DNA of 64,000 bases, from assembly GCA_018822545.1 (NCBI GenBank), contig JAHJKA010000063.1:1-64000 (forward strand). The letters run 5' to 3'. A model generated the notes under the pieces. That model saw only the letters and a list, made by a program, of their open reading frames with translations, was not told the origin of the DNA and ran no database searches. Of the stretch, positions 43,107 to 54,292 are shown piece by piece (the first letter of the stretch is position 1; the number at the start of each line of letters is the position of its first letter). The position numbers and the translations under genes were made by a program. Source of the stretch: Pseudomonadota bacterium. GTDB lineage: Bacteria > Desulfobacterota > Desulfobulbia > Desulfobulbales > SURF-16.

Positions 43107-45197
43107 TTACCTGGGAAAGGCAGCCATAATGCCGCCGTCAATGGGGAGGGTGGCGCCGGTGGTGGGTGTCTGGTTACTGGCAAAAAAGACCACGCCATTG
43201 CCGACATGATCGGCCAAGACCTCTACCTTTAATAAATTACGCTGACGATAATACTCTTTGAGCCCCTGGGGATCAAGGTTTCGTGATTTCATGCGGTCTG
43301 GGCCCACCACATCCCACAGGCCGGATGAGACCTGGCCGTCATCAAAAATGGCATCGGCATTGATCATGTTGACCCGTACCCCGAGCTCAGCAAGTTCCAG
43401 GGCGGCAATCTTGCCGATCTGGTGGGCCCCGGCTTTCGAGGCGGAGTAGGCTCCGAAGGAGGCGCCGGGAGCAAAGACATTTTTAGAACTGTTGATGATG
43501 ATATTGCCGCCCGTGCCTTGGCGCCGGAAGATAGGGATGGCCGCCTTGATCACCTCAAAGACACCGCAGAGGTTGACATTGAGCACCTTGTGAAAGGTCG
43601 CCGAATCAAGATCCTCCAGGGTGGCAACATGGGCGATACCGGCATTGGGAACCAGAATATCCAGGCCGCCCGCTTCAAGAATGATTTTGCCATAACCCTG
43701 GGCCACGGACGCAGGATCAGCAACGTCCATAATCAGAGGCCGAACGAAAGCGCCAAATTGAGCTGCCAGCTTGCTGTGGACAATATGCAGGCGGTTAGGA
43801 TCAACATCGGAGAGAAAGACCCTGGCCCCGGCCTCAAGCAGCTTGCGGCTGATCCCCACGGCAATGGCACCGCCACCACCGGTGACAAGCGCTATTTTCC
43901 CTTCCAGGGCGAGCGGTTTCTTTTTACCCAACTTGACCTGCTCCAGACTCCAGTACTCCATGTCAAAAATAAAGGATGGATCAAGCTCCTGATAGCGGCC
44001 CACACAGGCGCTGGCTGTTTTGGCCTTCAGGGTGTGTTCACTGATGTCGGCGCAGATCGTCGCCTCCTTGATTGACTTACCCACCGTAATAATGCCAAGG
44101 CCCTTAATGAGGATCACTCGCGGCATGGGGTCGAGCTGGGTGCGCTCCACCCCCTTGGCCGCCACCTGTTTGGCAAAATAATCCTGGTAGGCAGTGACGT
44201 AGGAGGAAAGCTCATTCTTAATATGGTCTGCCATCTCTTTGGCAGTCAGCAGGTTGCTGAAATCAAGAAAGAGGGGGTAGTTCTTGGTACGGATCACATG
44301 GTCCGGGGTGAGGACGCCGCCACCATAAAGTTCCTGGCTGTCTGGTCTGTTGACGGCGCAGAGAATCTCCTCGTTAGTGCGAATATGGAGGTGAAAGCAG
44401 CGCTGGAAGCCGCTTGGCTCACTGAAACTGAGGGTTCCGCGCAAAAGCGGCAGGATGATGTCGGTATCCGGGCATTCCTCGGTAATGCACATGGGGAGAG
44501 GATTACCGGTAATTTTTTCAGCAATAAAATTCTCAGCCCGGGTCACATAGCTGATCATGCGCTCATAGGATGTCCTGGCATCGTCGGCAAAGGTGAAAAT
44601 GCCATGGTTGCGAAGAACCAGGCATTCCATGTCGGGCCTTGATTCATAGAGGTCAATGACCGCCTGGGCCAGTGGAAAGCCGGGCATAATAAAAGGCAGA
44701 ATGCCCACCTTGTCACCAAGGGCGGCAGTGAGCAGCTCATCGGCATTGGCCTGGTTGGTCAGGGTGACGATGGCATCGGCATGGGTATGGTCGATAAAGG
44801 TGTGGGGCAAAAAGGCGTGGACCAGGGTTTCGATGGAGGGGTTGGGTGAGGTGGCATCAACAAGATTGGTGCGGAACTGATTGACCATCTCTTCGTCGGT
44901 AAGGGAGTTTAACGCCCGCAGTTTGACAAGGGGGGCGAGTTTTAAGCCTGGCAGGCCGGCAGGTTCCATGTCCCCCAAGTCCCAGCCACTGCCTTTGACG
45001 AAAATAACCTGCTCTTGTTCGCCGAGAATATTGGCCACGGTGGCCTTAGCCGAGGTGTTGCCGCCGCCATGGAGAACCAGATCTTCTTCCTGGCCGATGA
45101 GGCGAGAGGTGTAGACGCGGAGTCCCATTTCTTGCGGGAAATCGGGATAGCGGTCGATAAATTCCTGGGCTTCTTGAGGGTTATATCTGTTTTTCAT
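43107..45197 (-). CDS. class II aldolase / short-chain dehydrogenase fusion
   Basis: A 696-residue bifunctional enzyme. The N-terminal half is a class II aldolase with zinc-site His in IDHTHADAIV and LRNHGIF; GGGNTSAK near residue 44 binds the substrate phosphate or carboxylate. From about 435 on is a Rossmann short-chain dehydrogenase with ALVTGGGGAIAVGISRKL and the catalytic YSASK. Fusions of this form act on rhamnulose-type sugars or related hydroxy-acids in other bacteria; here the substrate is unknown, and no sugar transporter is adjacent. Both catalytic parts seem intact. Confidence 0.92.
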   Translation of the reverse strand: MKNRYNPQEAQEFIDRYPDFPQEMGLRVYTSRLIGQEEDLVLHGGGNTSAKATVANILGEQEQVIFVKGSGWDLGDMEPAGLPGLKLAPLVKLRALNSLTDEEMVNQFRTNLVDATSPNPSIETLVHAFLPHTFIDHTHADAIVTLTNQANADELLTAALGDKVGILPFIMPGFPLAQAVIDLYESRPDMECLVLRNHGIFTFADDARTSYERMISYVTRAENFIAEKITGNPLPMCITEECPDTDIILPLLRGTLSFSEPSGFQRCFHLHIRTNEEILCAVNRPDSQELYGGGVLTPDHVIRTKNYPLFLDFSNLLTAKEMADHIKNELSSYVTAYQDYFAKQVAAKGVERTQLDPMPRVILIKGLGIITVGKSIKEATICADISEHTLKAKTASACVGRYQELDPSFIFDMEYWSLEQVKLGKKKPLALEGKIALVTGGGGAIAVGISRKLLEAGARVFLSDVDPNRLHIVHSKLAAQFGAFVRPLIMDVADPASVAQGYGKIILEAGGLDILVPNAGIAHVATLEDLDSATFHKVLNVNLCGVFEVIKAAIPIFRRQGTGGNIIINSSKNVFAPGASFGAYSASKAGAHQIGKIAALELAELGVRVNMINADAIFDDGQVSSGLWDVVGPDRMKSRNLDPQGLKEYYRQRNLLKVEVLADHVGNGVVFFASNQTPTTGATLPIDGGIMAAFPR

Positions 45198-45233
45198 TTT
45201 CTGATCTAACGTCGCCGCTGAGGTTAAAGAAAT

Positions 45234-46172
45234 CTAAGTAAGGATATACATATAGAGAGCGTATGCCGCTAGAAGTATAAAGCCAATGAAGCGGGATACC
45301 TGATGTCTGGTAATGATAGAAAAGAGGAGCACAAAAGAAAAACCAATCATAACAGGCACATCGCGGTTAAGAAGGTCGGCAGGGATGGCAAAGGGGTAAA
45401 AGAGGGCAGTGCCGCCAAAAACCATGAGGAGGTTAAAGAGGTTTGAGCCGACGATATTGCCCACCAAAAGATCGGTCTGGTGCCTGCGGATGGCCGAGAT
45501 GCAGGAGGCAAGTTCCGGCAGAGAGGTGCCTACGGCAGCCATGGTCAGGCCGATAATGAGGTCGGAAATTCCGAAATAGATGGCCACATCCACCGCGCCG
45601 CGAATAAAAAAATCGGAACCTGCTGCCAAAAAAACAAGGCCTGCGGCGCACAGGAGAATAATGAAAAAATAGGAGGAGGTTTCCTCCTCTATTGCTTCCG
45701 CTTTACTGGCCGGATGGCGATAAACAAACCAGGTATACCAGAAGAGCAGGCCGATAAAGATAAGACCGGTTATCCGACCGAAATAGCCCCACCAGGTTAT
45801 ACCGGCAAAAATGCAGCCGACCCCAAACATGGCCCACAGTTCCAGGCGCAGTCGGGTGTAATGCACAAAAAGGGGGCGCAGTAGGGCCGAGATGGCCAGG
45901 ATAAGACCGATATTGGCAATATTGGAACCGACCACGTTGCCCAACATGATATTGGGATAGCCTTTGCTGTTTGCCGCCAAGCTGACAAAGAATTCCGGCA
46001 TCGAGGTGCCGAAGGCCACCACGGTCAGGCCAATGAGCAGGGGTTTCATGCCCATCCTGGCCGCCAGTTTGATGGCGCCTGAGACCAGCAATTCGCCACC
46101 GGCAACAAGTAGGCTTAAGCCTCCTGAAGCAGCGAGGAAGGATATGGTGATCGAAGGGTACGTGGCTTCCAT
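45234..46172 (-). CDS. calcium/sodium antiporter family protein
   Basis: Polytopic membrane protein of 312 residues with about ten helices in two inverted halves. Each half has the cation-exchanger alpha repeat: VAFGTSMPEFFVSLAA with GNVVGSNIANIG in the first, AVGTSLPELASCISA with GNIVGSNLFNLL in the second. The family (YrbG-like) exchanges calcium for sodium or protons. It lies 15 bases after the unknown gene upstream and 36 bases before the aldolase fusion. Confidence 0.93.
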   Translation of the reverse strand: MEATYPSITISFLAASGGLSLLVAGGELLVSGAIKLAARMGMKPLLIGLTVVAFGTSMPEFFVSLAANSKGYPNIMLGNVVGSNIANIGLILAISALLRPLFVHYTRLRLELWAMFGVGCIFAGITWWGYFGRITGLIFIGLLFWYTWFVYRHPASKAEAIEEETSSYFFIILLCAAGLVFLAAGSDFFIRGAVDVAIYFGISDLIIGLTMAAVGTSLPELASCISAIRRHQTDLLVGNIVGSNLFNLLMVFGGTALFYPFAIPADLLNRDVPVMIGFSFVLLFSIITRHQVSRFIGFILLAAYALYMYILT

Positions 46173-46187
46173 AAAAATGACAGAATG

Positions 46188-46904
46188 TTAATGGAGAAAA
46201 TCTTTTGGGTGAAAGACCAGGGCGGCTCGTGCGAGTTTTTTGAGTTCTTTTTTTATCTGTTCGGCTGGCACCAGGGGCGGCAACACGGTGAGAGTTTTTT
46301 CCAGAGGCTGGGGGGGCTTGATGCGCATCTTGGCCTCCATGGATTCATTAAAGCCGCTGGTGATGGCTCCTTCAAGTTTACCGCCTACACCATTCCCGGA
46401 GTTCATGCCTCGCAAAAAACCCATGATAGTGCTGATATCGTTTTTTCGGTAAAAAAGATTGATTTCTTCGGCCAGGATGCCGTGGCTGTTGGCAAGCTTG
46501 GCATAGTTCTCTCGGAACTCGTCTACATGGGCAACCAGGTCGTCATAACAGGCAAGGAACATCTTTGTAAAGCGGCCGCTCCAGGTAAGACCCCAGGCCT
46601 TGACATCTTTAAAGAGTCTGGCCTTGATGGCGGGGGAATCTTTAATATACATATCCAGGAAAAAATCGCGCTCCAGACCTGACAGATAGAGAAATTCCCA
46701 GATCAAGTCAGGGTCGTTGAGGAGTATGTAGATGCGGGTCAGGTCGATGGTGACCTTCTGCTCAATGAACAGGAAGTCGGAAATACTCTCGTTAAGGGAC
46801 TGGGTGTCCTCTTCGATGAGTCTCCGGAAGCTGAAATAGCGTTCGGCAAGCTCCCGTTTAATCTCAAAATTCAAAAAATCAGTAATATCACTGTCCATAT
46901 GCAT
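46188..46904 (-). CDS. conserved hypothetical protein
   Basis: A 238-residue soluble, mostly helical protein; function unknown. It begins acidic, has aromatic-rich helices in the middle and a Pro-rich linker (KPPQPLEKT, then VLPPLVPAE) before a final amphipathic helix. No signal peptide, no membrane segment, no nucleotide-binding motif. It is the first gene of the tightly spaced minus-strand run and is divergent from dnaG. Confidence 0.72.
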   Translation of the reverse strand: MHMDSDITDFLNFEIKRELAERYFSFRRLIEEDTQSLNESISDFLFIEQKVTIDLTRIYILLNDPDLIWEFLYLSGLERDFFLDMYIKDSPAIKARLFKDVKAWGLTWSGRFTKMFLACYDDLVAHVDEFRENYAKLANSHGILAEEINLFYRKNDISTIMGFLRGMNSGNGVGGKLEGAITSGFNESMEAKMRIKPPQPLEKTLTVLPPLVPAEQIKKELKKLARAALVFHPKDFLH

Positions 46905-47139
46905 TCCTGTGGCTGAGGTGTCATAGAACTATAATCAGGGCTCAGGCCGGGGGGCAATGTTTTTCGAATTATTTGAGTGATTTCAGTGTGTTTATTGAGA
47001 ACGAGGTAATTGGTCATCTTAAGGTGTTGATCTTTCATAATGTTTTGCTGGTGGGCAGCAAGGAAACGCTCTTCCCACAGCTGTTTTTTTATGATATCTT
47101 TCACGCCATGTTTTTCCTTTTTAAGGAGCTTTCACCGCC

Positions 47140-48891
47140 ATGACCATGTTCCAGGACAATACAGCTCAACTGGTTAAAGATGCAGCTGATATTGTCGAGG
47201 TGATCAACGAGCACGTGCCCCTCCAGAAAAGAGGAGGGCGCTATATTGGTATTTGCCCTTTCCATTCGGAAAAAACCCCTTCGTTTTCAGTAAACCAGGA
47301 TCGTGGTTTTTTTCACTGCTTCGGCTGCAAGGAAAGCGGTGATGTGATCTCCTTTATCATGAAGTACCACTCCCTCTCCTTTGTTGATGCCTTGAAGGAG
47401 TTGGCCCAGCGCTATGGTATTGTCATTGAGGATAAGGAGCTTGGCCCTCTGGAAAAGGCCCGGGCTGAAAAGCGCAAGCAGCTTTTTGCCGCCAATGAGG
47501 TTGCCGCTGATTTCTATCATGATTTTCTTGTCAACAGTCCTATTGCCGAACCTGCCCGTGCTTATCTTGAATCTCGCCGTATTCCCCTGGAAATTATCAA
47601 GTCCTTCCGTCTGGGCTATGCCCCTGACAGTTGGGATTTTTTGACAAAAAAACTCGACGTTGCAAAGTTTAACCAGGAAACGGCTGTCGAGGCAGGTCTG
47701 CTGGTGGCCAAAGAGAACGGTAACTATTATGACCGTTTTCGAAAACGCATTCTCTGCCCTATTTTTTCCATGGCCGGTGAGGTTGCAGGTTTTGGTGGAC
47801 GTATTCTCGGTGATGGCCAGCCAAAATATTTAAACACGGCTGAAACGCCTGTTTTTGATAAAGGTAGTATTCTGTTCGGCTTGTATCAGACCAAGAAGGC
47901 TCTGCAGGAAAGTAAGCGTTGTGTCCTGGTTGAAGGGAATTTTGATCTGCTCAGCATGGTGGCAGCTGGGGTAGGTCATGTGGCAGCTCCTCTGGGGACT
48001 GCTGTGACCCTCCAGCATATTCGCCTTTTAAAGAGATACGTGCCCGAGGTGATTTTGCTCTTTGATGGCGATCAGGCCGGGATGAAGGCCGCCATGCGCA
48101 GTGTTCCCTTTTTCCTGACTGAACAGCTTGAGGGCAAGGTGGCCATTTTACCGGAAGGTCATGATCCTGATACTTTTCTGCGGGATGAGGGCAAAGTGGC
48201 CATGGAGGATTTGCTTAGCAAGGCTTATAGCCTCCCTGATTTCATCTTTGGCAGATTTGTCGAGGAGTATGGTTTGGGCATCGAGGGCAAAGGTAAAATT
48301 ATCCGTGAATTGCAGCCCCTGATTAAGGCCATTGGTAACGATCAGCTCCAACGTTCTGTTTTTATAGCGCATTTTAGTGAAAAGCTTGGGCTTGACCCCA
48401 AGGAGGTCGCCGGCCATTACCAGGCTGGTACGCAGGAGAAAGCGCTGCCGCCTCCAGTGAGGCCTACAGGTCAGGTAACCAGTGGTCACCGCCGTTTCCT
48501 GGAATTTCTGATCATGTATCCGGAGCATCTGTCCCAATTTTTAGATGCCGGAGTGGAGGATTTTTTTGCAGGAAATATGGCCCAGCACATTATTGAGGTC
48601 ATGAAGGAGTTGTCCGTTGATAATTTTCAGGCAGAAATGCTCCTTGGTCAGCTCGATGAGCCCCTTAAAACCATTATTGCTGAGATGCTCGTCTCTGTAC
48701 CAGCCTGTTTACCTGAACAGGCTGAGCAGACCGCCCTGGAGATGATAGATTGGCTGAAAAGGTTTAATCTCCAGAAAAAAAGGGAAAGACTGGTGGTCCG
48801 CATTAAGCAGGTCCAGCATGAAAATAACCTGGCGCTTCTCATGGAACTTATTGAAAAGAAAAAAGAATTGGACGAAGCCTTGATAAATTAA
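47140..48891 (+). CDS. dnaG: DNA primase DnaG
   Basis: Replicative primase of 583 residues. The N-terminal zinc site is visible as YIGICPFHSEKTPSF and FHCFGCKESGD; the core has the RNA-polymerase-like basic stretch (GFGGRIL) and the Toprim acidic residues in LVEGNFD and LLFDGDQAGMKA. The C-terminal part that binds DnaB helicase is divergent, as usual. It primes Okazaki fragments. rpoD follows after 226 bases, the classic macromolecular-synthesis order without rpsU. Confidence 0.96.
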   Translation: MTMFQDNTAQLVKDAADIVEVINEHVPLQKRGGRYIGICPFHSEKTPSFSVNQDRGFFHCFGCKESGDVISFIMKYHSLSFVDALKELAQRYGIVIEDKELGPLEKARAEKRKQLFAANEVAADFYHDFLVNSPIAEPARAYLESRRIPLEIIKSFRLGYAPDSWDFLTKKLDVAKFNQETAVEAGLLVAKENGNYYDRFRKRILCPIFSMAGEVAGFGGRILGDGQPKYLNTAETPVFDKGSILFGLYQTKKALQESKRCVLVEGNFDLLSMVAAGVGHVAAPLGTAVTLQHIRLLKRYVPEVILLFDGDQAGMKAAMRSVPFFLTEQLEGKVAILPEGHDPDTFLRDEGKVAMEDLLSKAYSLPDFIFGRFVEEYGLGIEGKGKIIRELQPLIKAIGNDQLQRSVFIAHFSEKLGLDPKEVAGHYQAGTQEKALPPPVRPTGQVTSGHRRFLEFLIMYPEHLSQFLDAGVEDFFAGNMAQHIIEVMKELSVDNFQAEMLLGQLDEPLKTIIAEMLVSVPACLPEQAEQTALEMIDWLKRFNLQKKRERLVVRIKQVQHENNLALLMELIEKKKELDEALIN

Positions 48892-49117
48892 TATTCTGTT
48901 TCCAATCAATATGGGAACCAGACGGAAAGTAAATCCTTTTCAAAGATCAAAAAGAGTTTGGATGGGCAATGGTTGTTTTGCTTATGTCATGACGGCAAAT
49001 AGGGTAACGTCACGCAGAGCCAGGCACATTTATAACAGCCATTGAGAGAATCAAGTCAAAACGAAAAGGCAAAGACAGCTGGACAAAGGTCTTGTCTTAA
49101 AAAAAGGAGCACGTAAT

Positions 49118-50593
<1,476 letters not shown>

Positions 50594-50793
50594 GTAGGGC
50601 GCCTATCCTGAATTTTGCGTACGTTTTATTGCCGCGAGCCTGTTTAGGCGATAGCCTTCGCAGTCACTATTCAAGTTCAGGTTGAAGGAAATAGTTCGTT
50701 TGATGGCGTTTATCTTGTCGTTCTCGATTTTTTGTTGCGTAGCAGCCCCCCTCTTTCGCTCTCTTCATTACTTCTTATCTGTAGCGAGTTTAT

Positions 50794-51906
50794 ATGACTG
50801 AACTCCATGACTGGCTGAGCCTTTGCCTGGCTCCAGGTCTAGGAAATATCCTTATGGCAAGGCTACTTGCCGTCTATGGGGAACCCGCTGCTGTTTTGCA
50901 GGCTTCCGTAAAAGATTTGTGTCAGGTGCCTGGAATTGGCAACAAACTTGCCCATGCCATTGACGCCTCCACTCTGAGACATGCTGCCGATCAGGAGCTG
51001 GCAAAAGCGGAGCAGGAAAATGTCATCATCCTGCCCCGTGACGATTGCCGGTATCCGGAACCACTTCGTCATATTTACAACCCGCCAGCCGTGCTCTATG
51101 TCCAAGGCGATGTGGCGCTTCTTTCGACCACCTGTATTGCCATGGTGGGCTCCCGGGCTGCCACCGTGTATGGGACAAGAATCGCTGCCGACATGGCCTG
51201 CCGTCTCGCCCGTGGTGGAATTACAGTGGTCAGCGGCGTTGCCTTGGGAATTGATGCCGCCGCCCATGCCGGTGCCCTGCAAGGGGGCACGACGATCGGC
51301 GTCTTAGGTTGTGGTATGGATGTTATCTATCCTCGGCAGCATCAGAAACTCTATGCGGAGATTGCAGAAAAAGGGGCTCTGATAACCGAGGCTCCCTTTG
51401 GTGCCAAGCCTGAGGCCTTTCGGTTTCCGGCCCGAAATCGTATTATCAGTGGTCTTTCCCAGGGTGTTGTTGTGGTGGAAGCGGCCCGCCAGTCGGGATC
51501 CCTTATCACCGCGCGATTGGCTCTTGAGCAGGGTCGTGAAGTTTTTGCTGTCCCAGGGCGTATTGATTCCGTAAAAAGCTGTGGCGCCCACCGCCTTTTA
51601 CAGGAAGGCGCCACCCTGGTCCACTCTGTGGATGATATTTTTCAGGAGCTGGGTATGGGGGGGGCTCAGGGGGTCAGTTCAGGTGGGCAACATGAAAAAA
51701 GATTAGGAACTGCCTTGACTCCTGAGGAGGAAAAGCTGTATGGATGGCTAGATGTTTATCCACAAAATATAGACGAGTTGATCCAAAATTCGCAAATGAC
51801 CCCGGAAAAAGTGGCGGAACTTCTGCTACTTCTGGAGCTTAAGGGGTTTGTTGAATCGCTCTCCGGCAATCAGTATCAGAAAGTTTCTTCTGTTGAAATC
51901 ATCTAA
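50794..51906 (+). CDS. dprA: DNA-processing protein DprA
   Basis: DprA/Smf of 370 residues, which loads RecA on incoming single-stranded DNA during transformation. An N-terminal helix-hairpin-helix part (LCLAPGLGN; CQVPGIGNKLAHAI), the Rossmann core (MVGSRAATVYG; VSGVALGIDAAAH; GVVVVEAARQSGSLITA) and a C-terminal winged helix are present. With the pilus genes nearby it hints at competence, though no comEC is in view. topA begins 15 bases later, so both are co-transcribed. Confidence 0.94.
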   Translation: MTELHDWLSLCLAPGLGNILMARLLAVYGEPAAVLQASVKDLCQVPGIGNKLAHAIDASTLRHAADQELAKAEQENVIILPRDDCRYPEPLRHIYNPPAVLYVQGDVALLSTTCIAMVGSRAATVYGTRIAADMACRLARGGITVVSGVALGIDAAAHAGALQGGTTIGVLGCGMDVIYPRQHQKLYAEIAEKGALITEAPFGAKPEAFRFPARNRIISGLSQGVVVVEAARQSGSLITARLALEQGREVFAVPGRIDSVKSCGAHRLLQEGATLVHSVDDIFQELGMGGAQGVSSGGQHEKRLGTALTPEEEKLYGWLDVYPQNIDELIQNSQMTPEKVAELLLLLELKGFVESLSGNQYQKVSSVEII

Positions 51907-51921
51907 AATCGGCTGTTTTAC

Positions 51922-54219
51922 ATGTCAAAATCATTAATTATTGTTGAGTCCCCAGCGAAAGCACGCACCCTCCAGCGATATCTGGGCAAATCTTTTGATG
52001 TTAAAGCCTCGGTGGGGCATATCCGTGATTTGCCCGTCAAGACACTGGGGGTGGATGTCGACAAGGATTTCCTGCCTAATTATGTGACTATTCGTGGCAA
52101 GAGTAAGGTCATCAGTGATCTTAAAAGTGCTGCGGAAAAGGCTGATGATATCTATCTGGCACCTGACCCTGACCGTGAGGGAGAGGCCATTGCCTGGCAT
52201 ATCGCCCACATTCTCAAGGGCGCTAAAAAACCAATCCATCGTGTTTTATTTCATGAATTGACCAAGAAGGCCATCCTCAAGGCCATTGAGAATGCCTCGG
52301 AGATTGACCAGCATAAATTTGAGGCCCAGCAGGCTCGCCGTATTTTAGATCGCTTGGTGGGCTACCAAATCTCACCGCTCTTATGGGATAAGGTCAGGCG
52401 TGGTTTGAGCGCTGGTCGCGTTCAGTCTGTGGCAGTTCGGATGGTGTGCGAACGGGAACAAGCCATTAATGCCTTTGAATCGGTGGAGTATTGGTCGGTG
52501 ACAGCCAGTCTCCAGAAAGATGCTCCACCTCTCTTTACGGCTCAGCTCGATCGAATCGGTAAAATAAAGGTCGATAAAGAAGAAGGCCGGATTAAGGGTG
52601 AAAAGCAGGCTGCCGATATTGTCAATGACTTACAGGGCGCTGAGTACACGGTCAGCAAGGTTACCCGCAAGGAGAAGAGGCGTTTTGCCAGTCCGCCCTT
52701 TATCACCAGCTCCATGCAGATGGATGCCAACAGAAAGTTGCGGTTTTCTGCCAAGAAAACCATGACCCTGGCCCAGCGTCTCTATGAGGGTATTGAGGTT
52801 GGCGGTGATGGTCCCACCGGTCTTATTACCTATATGCGTACTGATTCGACCAGGATTAATGATGAGGCCCTGGCCCAGGTTCGCGAATATATTGGTGCTG
52901 AGATTGGTAAGGAATTTTTACCTGCCAAGGCCAATATCTATAAAACGAGCAAGTCGGCACAGGATGCCCATGAGGCGGTCAGGCCTACAGATGTATCCTT
53001 GACTCCTGACAAGGTCGCTCCTTTTCTCGAAAAGGATATGCTTAAGCTCTACACCCTTATCTGGAAGCGTTTTGTTGCCAGCCAGATGGCATCGGCGGTG
53101 TATGACCAGACGACTATTTTGATTGATGCCAAAAAGTATCAGTTCAAAACAACCGGTTCCATCATGCGTTTCCTCGGGTTTCTGTCGCTCTATGCCGAAG
53201 CCGTGGATGAGGGTGGCAACGGCGTCGGCAGCTATGGTGGTGGCGATGTCATATTGCCCTCTGTAACCGAGGGTGAAATATTACAGCTCCAAGGCCTAGA
53301 GCCCAAGCAGCATTTTACCCAACCGCCTCCGCGCTATACAGAGGCCACCCTGGTCAAGGCCCTTGAAGATAACGGCGTTGGCCGACCTTCTACCTATGCG
53401 GCAATATTATCGACCATTCAGGACAAGGAGTATGTTGCCCTGGAGGCGCGAAAGTTTATGCCCACCGACCTCGGGACCCTGGTCAATGATCTTCTTGTTG
53501 AGCATTTCCCAGCCATTATGGATGTTGAGTTTACCGCCTCCATGGAGGAACAGCTTGACAAGGTGGAAGAGGGGACGGTCAAGTGGTTGAAAATCCTCCG
53601 GGATTTTTACACACCCTTTGAGCAGACGCTGGAAACGGCAAAGCAGGAGATGAAGTCGGTTAAGCGGAGTGCCACCCCCACCGATATCAAATGTGATAAA
53701 TGCGGGGGGATCATGATGATCAAATGGGGCCGCATGGGCGAATTTCTGGCCTGCGAAAAGTACCCTGACTGTAAAAATACCACCGATTTCACCAGAGATA
53801 AGGAAGGTGCTATTATTCCCAAGCAGAAGGAAGAGCTTGAGGAGAGCGGTGAGATTTGTGATAAATGTGGCAAGCCTATGGTCTACAAGCACGGGCGATT
53901 CGGCCGGTTTATGGCCTGTTCTGCCTATCCCCAGTGTAAAAATATCAAGTCTGAGGGTACCGGGGTCAAATGCCCGGAAGAAGGTTGCACGGGCGAGGTC
54001 ATAAAAAAGGTGTCCAAGCGCGGTAAGGTATTTTACAGCTGCGATCAATATCCGAAATGCACCTTTGCCCTGTGGGATAAGCCGGAGGCTGAGACCTGCC
54101 CTGATTGCGGGTCACCGTATCTGCTGGAGAAAGATACCAAGAAGGAAGGCCATCACCTGCGCTGCCCGGATAAAAATTGCGGTTATCGGAAGGATCTTGA
54201 GGAGGACGGCGAGGTCTAA
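51922..54219 (+). CDS. topA: DNA topoisomerase I
   Basis: Type IA topoisomerase of 765 residues that relaxes negative supercoils. The Toprim start SLIIVESPAKARTLQRYLG, the acidic DPDREGEAIAWHI and the catalytic Tyr in TYMRTDSTRIN are all intact. Four Cys4 zinc ribbons follow at the C-terminus (for example CDKCGGIMMIKWGRMGEFLAC). The length is within the bacterial range. It follows dprA closely and ends at a terminator shared with pyrC. Confidence 0.96.
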   Translation: MSKSLIIVESPAKARTLQRYLGKSFDVKASVGHIRDLPVKTLGVDVDKDFLPNYVTIRGKSKVISDLKSAAEKADDIYLAPDPDREGEAIAWHIAHILKGAKKPIHRVLFHELTKKAILKAIENASEIDQHKFEAQQARRILDRLVGYQISPLLWDKVRRGLSAGRVQSVAVRMVCEREQAINAFESVEYWSVTASLQKDAPPLFTAQLDRIGKIKVDKEEGRIKGEKQAADIVNDLQGAEYTVSKVTRKEKRRFASPPFITSSMQMDANRKLRFSAKKTMTLAQRLYEGIEVGGDGPTGLITYMRTDSTRINDEALAQVREYIGAEIGKEFLPAKANIYKTSKSAQDAHEAVRPTDVSLTPDKVAPFLEKDMLKLYTLIWKRFVASQMASAVYDQTTILIDAKKYQFKTTGSIMRFLGFLSLYAEAVDEGGNGVGSYGGGDVILPSVTEGEILQLQGLEPKQHFTQPPPRYTEATLVKALEDNGVGRPSTYAAILSTIQDKEYVALEARKFMPTDLGTLVNDLLVEHFPAIMDVEFTASMEEQLDKVEEGTVKWLKILRDFYTPFEQTLETAKQEMKSVKRSATPTDIKCDKCGGIMMIKWGRMGEFLACEKYPDCKNTTDFTRDKEGAIIPKQKEELEESGEICDKCGKPMVYKHGRFGRFMACSAYPQCKNIKSEGTGVKCPEEGCTGEVIKKVSKRGKVFYSCDQYPKCTFALWDKPEAETCPDCGSPYLLEKDTKKEGHHLRCPDKNCGYRKDLEEDGEV

Positions 54220-54256
54220 AAAACGCCGTCATTTTCGGGGATTCGATTTTCATAAA

Positions 54257-54292
54257 GCCTCTCGCCACATTTGTGGTGGGAGGCTTTTTTTT
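54257..54292. terminator. terminator of topA, overlapping the pyrC end
   Basis: GCCTCTCGCCAC (54257-54268) pairs with GTGGTGGGAGGC (54273-54284, one G-T pair) and is followed by eight T. It terminates topA; the pyrC stop codon falls in its T run. Confidence 0.88.

Noticed and set aside
46871..47104. Small minus-strand gene between dnaG and the 46188 gene
   Set aside because: Starts with GTG, lacks a ribosome site, overlaps the start of the next gene and shows no protein family features.
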